DNA of 64,000 nt from contig SCFE01000088.1 in the NCBI GenBank assembly GCA_004352715.1, positions 65,166 to 129,165 of the forward strand, read 5' to 3'. Below are positions 58,621 through 64,000 of this stretch, piece after piece. Below the pieces are notes generated by a model that was not told the DNA's origin, did not search any database, and saw only the letters and a program-made list of their open reading frames with translations. This DNA comes from Hofstenia miamia (taxonomy: Eukaryota > Xenacoelomorpha > Acoela). Each line of letters begins with the position of its first letter. Position 1 is the first letter of the stretch. A program made the translations under genes and the position numbers.

Positions 58621-59877
58621 TTAGTCAGACATTTATTGGTCGACAGGCCTAGATTTAAACATCAAGAAGATGGAAAATGCTGAAAAAATATAAATCCCAT
58701 TTTGTAAAAATATAATGTTTATTCTACCTTTTCTATACTGCAAAGTTACAGACCTGGAAATTTTCGCAAATTTTGAGAAGGTATCATTCCACAGTCAATG
58801 ACTATTTCAAAAACCACTAGATTTTAATAGAGAGAAATTTCTAAATTACTGCAACAGACTGCTGCGTAATGCATCAAAAAGAGATTCATGGACTGGAACA
58901 AAGCATTATTATTGCAGAAGTTGATAGGCTTAATGAATTACGAATACGAAATTTTTATATCACCAGGGATCAGGGTTTCACTACGATTCGTAGCTACTAG
59001 AAATTCATTCAGTGATGGAGTTATTATTTCGAGTTATACACTTTTTAATTGTCTTTCCTTATATTGAGGATCAGAGGTATTCCAATAAATGAAAGAATTT
59101 GATTTTACCAAATAAACTAATGAACAAATTAAGGTACGCGGTAGCTCTTTCCGAAACTTAATTGAATAAATACATAGATGCCTCGTAAATACAGATAAAG
59201 TGTAGTATATTCTACTTTCTGATTGACTAATTGAATTATGAAAATCTAAATCTAAATCTGTCAGACTTCATTGTGATTGCAAATGCTAGAAACATAAAGT
59301 CATTATTATGCTTTATGGACGGGTATTCAACAGAGAGAGAGAGAGAGATTTCGGGCTTCGAGTCGGGTACAAAAATTAGATTGATCATTAAAGATTGAAG
59401 GAAGATCCACAACATCAAATCAAATTCAACGTTTAGGGCCCGTGTTTACCTCATATTGTCAGTCTAGTATTCACACTAGCACTTCGGATTTTTTAATAGG
59501 AGCACAATAATATAGCTTATGGCAATGTGAATACGGCTTTAGTAGTATTATCACGGATAAAGATCAATGATATATATTTATGAAATCATTAGGTGTGTAG
59601 CATGCACACAATAATTCAAATATTTTTTAACACTTCAAGTCAATACACATGTATTTGCACAATTAAGACATTTGGAAATTTAGTTATGATTTATTAGTGT
59701 TAAGTCCATTGTTATAGTTAATTTAGTAGACATCACATTTTCAAATTGAAATGATTTGCAAATAGAAATAACTCATTATAAATGTAATACTTGGTGAAAT
59801 ATTGAATTGTATATATAAAAATACAATAATTACAAGTATATTTACATTATTTACATAATGAGAAATTGCCTTGATAT
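58621..59877. other. 3' flank of the RABEPK-like gene
   Basis: No recognised gene. There is a short (GA)n run at 59333-59349. On the minus strand an AATAAA at 59695-59690, about 185 nt past the RABEPK stop, is a possible polyadenylation signal. Confidence 0.4.
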
Positions 59878-62800
59878 TCATTGTATAATATGAATTAACA
59901 GAGCATCATCAAAGACATTCCCCACAGTGTCCATTCCCCCAAAAACTAAAATTTGGTTAAGACTAGGATCTGGCGGAGATGGGGAAATTAAGGAAGACGA
60001 CGCATCGGAAATGGCAGTGCTTGATTCCGAAGACGGTGTTTGGAAGGAATCAGTAATTGACGGCGACGGAGTGAATTGATCAGTAATGTCAATAATCTTT
60101 TTAGGCTAAATGGGATCAATTTATTTATATATATCCACAACTATTGAAACCGATACATGAAATATACAATTTTCAATTAATATTTCAAGTCATCGTATTT
60201 TTAAATTTTTGAGATATGTTCACCAGCAGTAAACCACTACACTCTTAACTAAGTAAACAAATGCTGTGTTATATTTGCACAGTGCTGTTTTATGTAAATA
60301 ATTGAATTCGACATTATATTATAAATAAAATCCATAATGTACCCTTACTGAGTTTTGCTGATTGTTAATGGGTCGCAGAGGTAAAGAACTGCCTCTTTTC
60401 ATAATTGCTGTGCTGCCAATATTTTCAGAATAATCCGAGAGGGTTTTATTCTGAGCTGGAAAAAACGTAATAGCATGGTCTAAACGTGGTTGCAGCGATT
60501 CCCCTGAATATGATAACTGCGACCAAACTAAAGTACATGGATTGAAGATCCACGTTTCCTGCAAAGCAGACATTGATTTGTCGATCCCGCCAATAAAAGC
60601 CATACACCCATTTCCTAATAATATTGATGCATGTCCTGCACGAGGGGAAGGATTGTTGCTTGTAGACAATTTTCGCCACCCTGATTTCAAATTCCACATG
60701 TACACGTCATTATAAAACACATCACCTGCTAATCCTCCAAACATATAAATATTATCTTTTGAACATGTCAACGTGTGACCTTGTCTTACAGATGGAGCGT
60801 TTGTACCATCGCAACAAACTTTCCACGTATTGTCAAGTACATTCAATTGGTACATTGAAGGGTCAGAAACAGGTTCGGATCCCTAAAAACTAAATTAAAA
60901 CAGTTTGAAATAAATAAATTATTAAAATTACAAATAGATAATTGACTTGTTTTAGAAATATATGGATTATTTGAGATGATTCCTCGGATTTTCCCCATCG
61001 ATATCAATGACTTTAAAGAAATGCAAATCTATATGATAGAAATAATACCGCTTTGTGCGCATATTTGTAAATTATATTGTTTAAGATTATTGGAGTGTAA
61101 ATTGACTCCCAAAATTTATTTAAACGAATATACCATGTGTCTATAAATACTGTTCAGTTTTCGATTGATAATAACTCAGTTATAGCTTTGTCTGTTTTAA
61201 TTTGATTACATTATAAATGCGATTGGTATAGAATTTCATTTCGTTTCTCTCATTTTAGAAAACGTACATATATTGTAGCATGGATCTTACAAATCAGGAG
61301 ATGGTTCATTTGGTAAAAATTTACTATCAGAGTGGAGAAAGTCCAACAATTACCTTACGGAAATGGAAAACACGGAATAAGCTTCATAATGATCCTTTCT
61401 CAATCAATTTTTTGAAGAAGCTGGTCAGAAGATTTGAGAAGACAGGCAATGTTGCTCCCGGCAAGCCAAGCGGCCGCCCATCTCTTCAAGAAGAAAGGGT
61501 TCCTGCAGTTCAAAAAGTCTTGGAAGAATCTAACCCTTACGGTTGTTCATCCACTCGAAAAATTGCACAATCTACAGGAATTTTCAAAAAAGTGTGCATA
61601 ATATTGTCACCAAACAATTGATATTACGTCCTTATCATATGTGGCACATCTCGCTTCACCAAACCATCACTGAAGATGACAAAATTAGCCATGTCGAATT
61701 TGCGGATGCTGGATAATTGGACAAAAAATCGATAAAATTCTCTGGAGTGACGAATCCACTTTCTCCTTGAATTGTTGTATTAATCGACACAATTGTGTGA
61801 TCCCCACATATTCACCACCAAAGGCCTTCATAGTCCATGGGTGGTCTGGATTGTAGTTTCCACATCGATAATGTCTCCTCTTTTCTTCATTGAGACCATG
61901 GTAACATCTGATTCTTACTCCTATCTTCTCATCAACCATATAATTCCTTTCTAAAGTGCAAAAAGAAATTTTCGGTTACAATTTTCCAACAGGATTGAGC
62001 TCCTGACATTTTAGTGTTAAGGTTGGAAAAATTTTAGATCAGAATTTGCCAAAGAGGCTGATTGACAGAGGTCTCGATATGAAGTGGCCTTCAAGATATC
62101 CAGACCTTTCTCCACTTGATTATTGATTATGGCCATTGCTAAAAGCCCGATAATATTGAACAATTGAAATTGCGTATTGGAGATGAAGTTGGTCGAATAA
62201 CCCGAGGAGAAATGGCATCAGCAATCAATAATCTACGTCGAAGACTACAACTGAATCTGGAGCAAAATGGTAGTGTTATTGTAGTTTGTGACAAACTCTA
62301 AAACTTTGTATATTTATTAGTAAACGCCTTTTTATATTGTTGTAAAGATTTTTCAACATATATTTTGTTCAAAAGTGAACACTATTTCTACACACCCTGC
62401 ATATAAATACCTATAATATATAGACAATATATTTGTTTTTAAATGTCTAATGAAAGATGTATATAGTTGAAATAATAAGAAACACTACTAACAGTGACGA
62501 AAAGAATAATTACCTGGAGGCCTCCAGCCCAAACATAGAAATAGTGATCTATTGATACAGCAGAACCGCGACAAGATCGTGGGCTAGGTGCATTACCAGA
62601 AACCGATGCACATTTCCATTCAGGATTTGCTTCTAACAGATCAACATAGCTAACGTCATTAAGATTTCCTTCATTACCACATCCACCAAAAATATAAAAG
62701 CGACTTGGATAAACAGATGGCACTGTGAAACAAGTGTGTTCATAGCGTGGAGCAAACGAGCCCTTAATATCATGTTTAATCCATTTATAAACTGAAATAT

Positions 62801-62993
62801 TTAGTTCATAAACATCATTTAGAAGGCCATCTTGAGAACTTGCCCCACCAATAACAAAAATAGAATTTCCTGTAGTTACTAAACTATGGCCAACTCTAGG
62901 ACTTGGAAAATTTCCATCAGTTGGCGAAACTACATACCACATATTGGGAGTTAATTGAAAACAATCAGGCTCCCAAATTGGCTGGAATTCCAT
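59878..62993 (-). CDS. RABEPK: Rab9 effector protein with kelch motifs (p40-like), three exons
   Basis: Exons are 62993-62514, 60882-60349 and 60105-59878 (480, 534 and 228 nt). All introns are phase 0 with CAG|GTAAT...TTTTTAG|GGA and TCA|GTAAGG...ATTTAG|CCT borders. The 413-residue product has six kelch repeats, each recognisable by a hydrophobic run and a Gly-Gly: VIGG 47-50, FGG 102-104, AGG 156-158, FGG 208-210, IGG 257-259 and FGG 393-395. PRxGH/PRYEH-type turns sit between them. A Ser/Pro-rich low-complexity insert (about 339-388) precedes the last blade, as in vertebrate RABEPK, and GLAGDVFYNDV and PRLDHAI also fit that protein closely. The vertebrate protein binds Rab9-GTP and promotes transport from late endosomes to the trans-Golgi; the same role here is inferred. 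The gene appears complete and intact. Confidence 0.88.
61137..62396 (+). mobile_element. IS630-type transposon in the first intron of RABEPK
   Basis: The ends are imperfect inverted repeats: GTGTCTATAAATACTGTTCAG on the left and, complemented, GTGTGTAGAAATAGTGTTCAC on the right. The first 113 codons (61280-61618) are open and encode an N-terminal helix-turn-helix (LTNQEMVHLVKIYYQSGES, RRFEKTGNV, GRPSLQEE), like the DNA-binding region often found in arthropod IS630/mariner-like elements. Broken frames follow with ILWSDESTFSLN (first aspartate), INRHNCV, and MKWPSRYPDLSPLDY (third acidic block). Multiple stops make it dead. It lies antisense to the host gene. Confidence 0.75.
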
Positions 62994-64000
62994 TGCTAAA
63001 ATATAAAGAAAAAATAATATTTTGTAAAATGAAAATACTTAATTTACTAACACAGGTGTATTTTAATATGATAGCATATTATGCTACAACACTCATTCGA
63101 ATGTGTCTTGTCTGTATCTGACATGCTTTGATTATTGTATATTGTATATATTTCAGCGGGAGCTAACTCACTCCGCCTACTGTTAGATCTAGTCACTGTT
63201 TAACAATACTTGTCTAAGTTTGACACTTAGCACTATTATGAACATTCGCATTACTTCAGAAGCAACAGCAGTTGTAGTGAGAAACAGCAATATCACAACA
63301 ATTAACATTTTAGCAATTGATATACGACGCTTCTTTAAATCAAATTTAGCTGTGAAAGATATATGTGAATCTGGAAGCTAACAGATCTAATAGCAGGGAA
63401 ACTGAAGTTCCATCTACTTCACTAGGCATATCGTCATGTTAATTATTGTTTTTTCTGCTGCACTATATTTTGTTTAACTTTTGGGATTTTTGTACAACGA
63501 TACATTTTCCTAATTTTAAACCCTGCTTGTACACCACTAAATAACGAATCCTTAAAACAGACGGCAAATTAGTATGCTTTATAAATCAATATGCATGCAT
63601 TGTTGAAATTTTTGGCGTTATATACAAATCAAGAAAATTATTTAAAATTAAATGTATAAGCCTTTGTTTGACCCTAAAAATTATTGTATAAATCAGCACT
63701 ATATAGAATGAACTCTTTTCAAAATGAATTATATTTATTTGTTTTCAACTTAGAAAATACATTAATAAATTCCTTTTACAATAGGTTAAATTACATGGGT
63801 GAATTTTATACACATAATCTACATTAAAAGGCGCAATAAACAGATGTTAAAACTGATGATATTCACAATAGATTATTCTCAAATATTGTTGAAATAATAA
63901 TATCAATAATTTTATACCTTAGATTTTAATTATAAATTTAGTTTGTTTTCGAATATCGAACAGACTACAATTATCAAAATTTAGTCACAACCACATGAAA
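62994..64000. other. 5' flank of the RABEPK-like gene
   Basis: No recognised gene. The promoter and any 5' untranslated exon of RABEPK should lie here, but no clear core element stands out in the AT-rich sequence. A short GC-richer word (GCGGGAGCTAACTCACTCCG) at 63158-63177 is unexplained. Confidence 0.4.

Overview
The window is AT-rich nuclear DNA from an animal, most likely an invertebrate. The evidence is spliceosomal introns with GT/AG borders, a split histone H2A.Z gene, a split Rab9-effector kelch gene (RABEPK/p40 type), and a mixture of animal transposons: LINEs, a Penelope-like element, Tc1/mariner/IS630, P, hAT, piggyBac-like, PIF/Harbinger-like and foldback elements. I cannot name the species. 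The assembly has two gaps of exactly 1000 N (28999-29998 and 49633-50632), one of 254 N (31551-31804), and isolated single n bases that look like contig joins.

Layout. 1-3.7 kb: a three-exon candidate for a small multi-pass membrane protein, plus a possible related exon. 6-11.4 kb: transposon debris (a Penelope-like GIY-YIG fragment between inverted repeats and two LINE remnants). 12.2-14.5 kb: two tandem single-copy-length genes whose ectodomains share ten cysteines at identical spacing; the first is a type I membrane protein with tyrosine motifs in its tail, and the family is not one I recognise. 14.5-22.5 kb: mostly AT-rich sequence with dead mariner-type elements. 22.56-31.93 kb: two near-identical hAT copies in direct orientation whose outer flanks, not those of each copy, carry the matching 8-bp duplication. 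Between them lie a P-type transposase pseudogene and a protease/integrase retroelement fragment.

32.4-40.9 kb (minus strand): a two-exon H2A.Z gene with an 8-kb intron packed with transposons. The core and docking domain are H2A.Z, but the N-terminal tail is almost lysine-free and the L1 loop is divergent. 41-58.6 kb: further LINE 3' ends, an internally deleted mariner, a ~4.1-kb foldback-like element with arms built from 51-bp palindromic units, and a TTA-flanked PIF/Harbinger-like element. 59.9-63.0 kb (minus strand): a complete three-exon RABEPK-like gene with six kelch repeats and an IS630-type element in its first intron.

The convincing host genes are therefore H2A.Z, RABEPK and the ten-cysteine pair, with the membrane-protein exons as candidates. 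Everything else supportable is mobile DNA, simple repeat or featureless AT-rich sequence. There is no operon-like organisation, and the host genes share no evident pathway.
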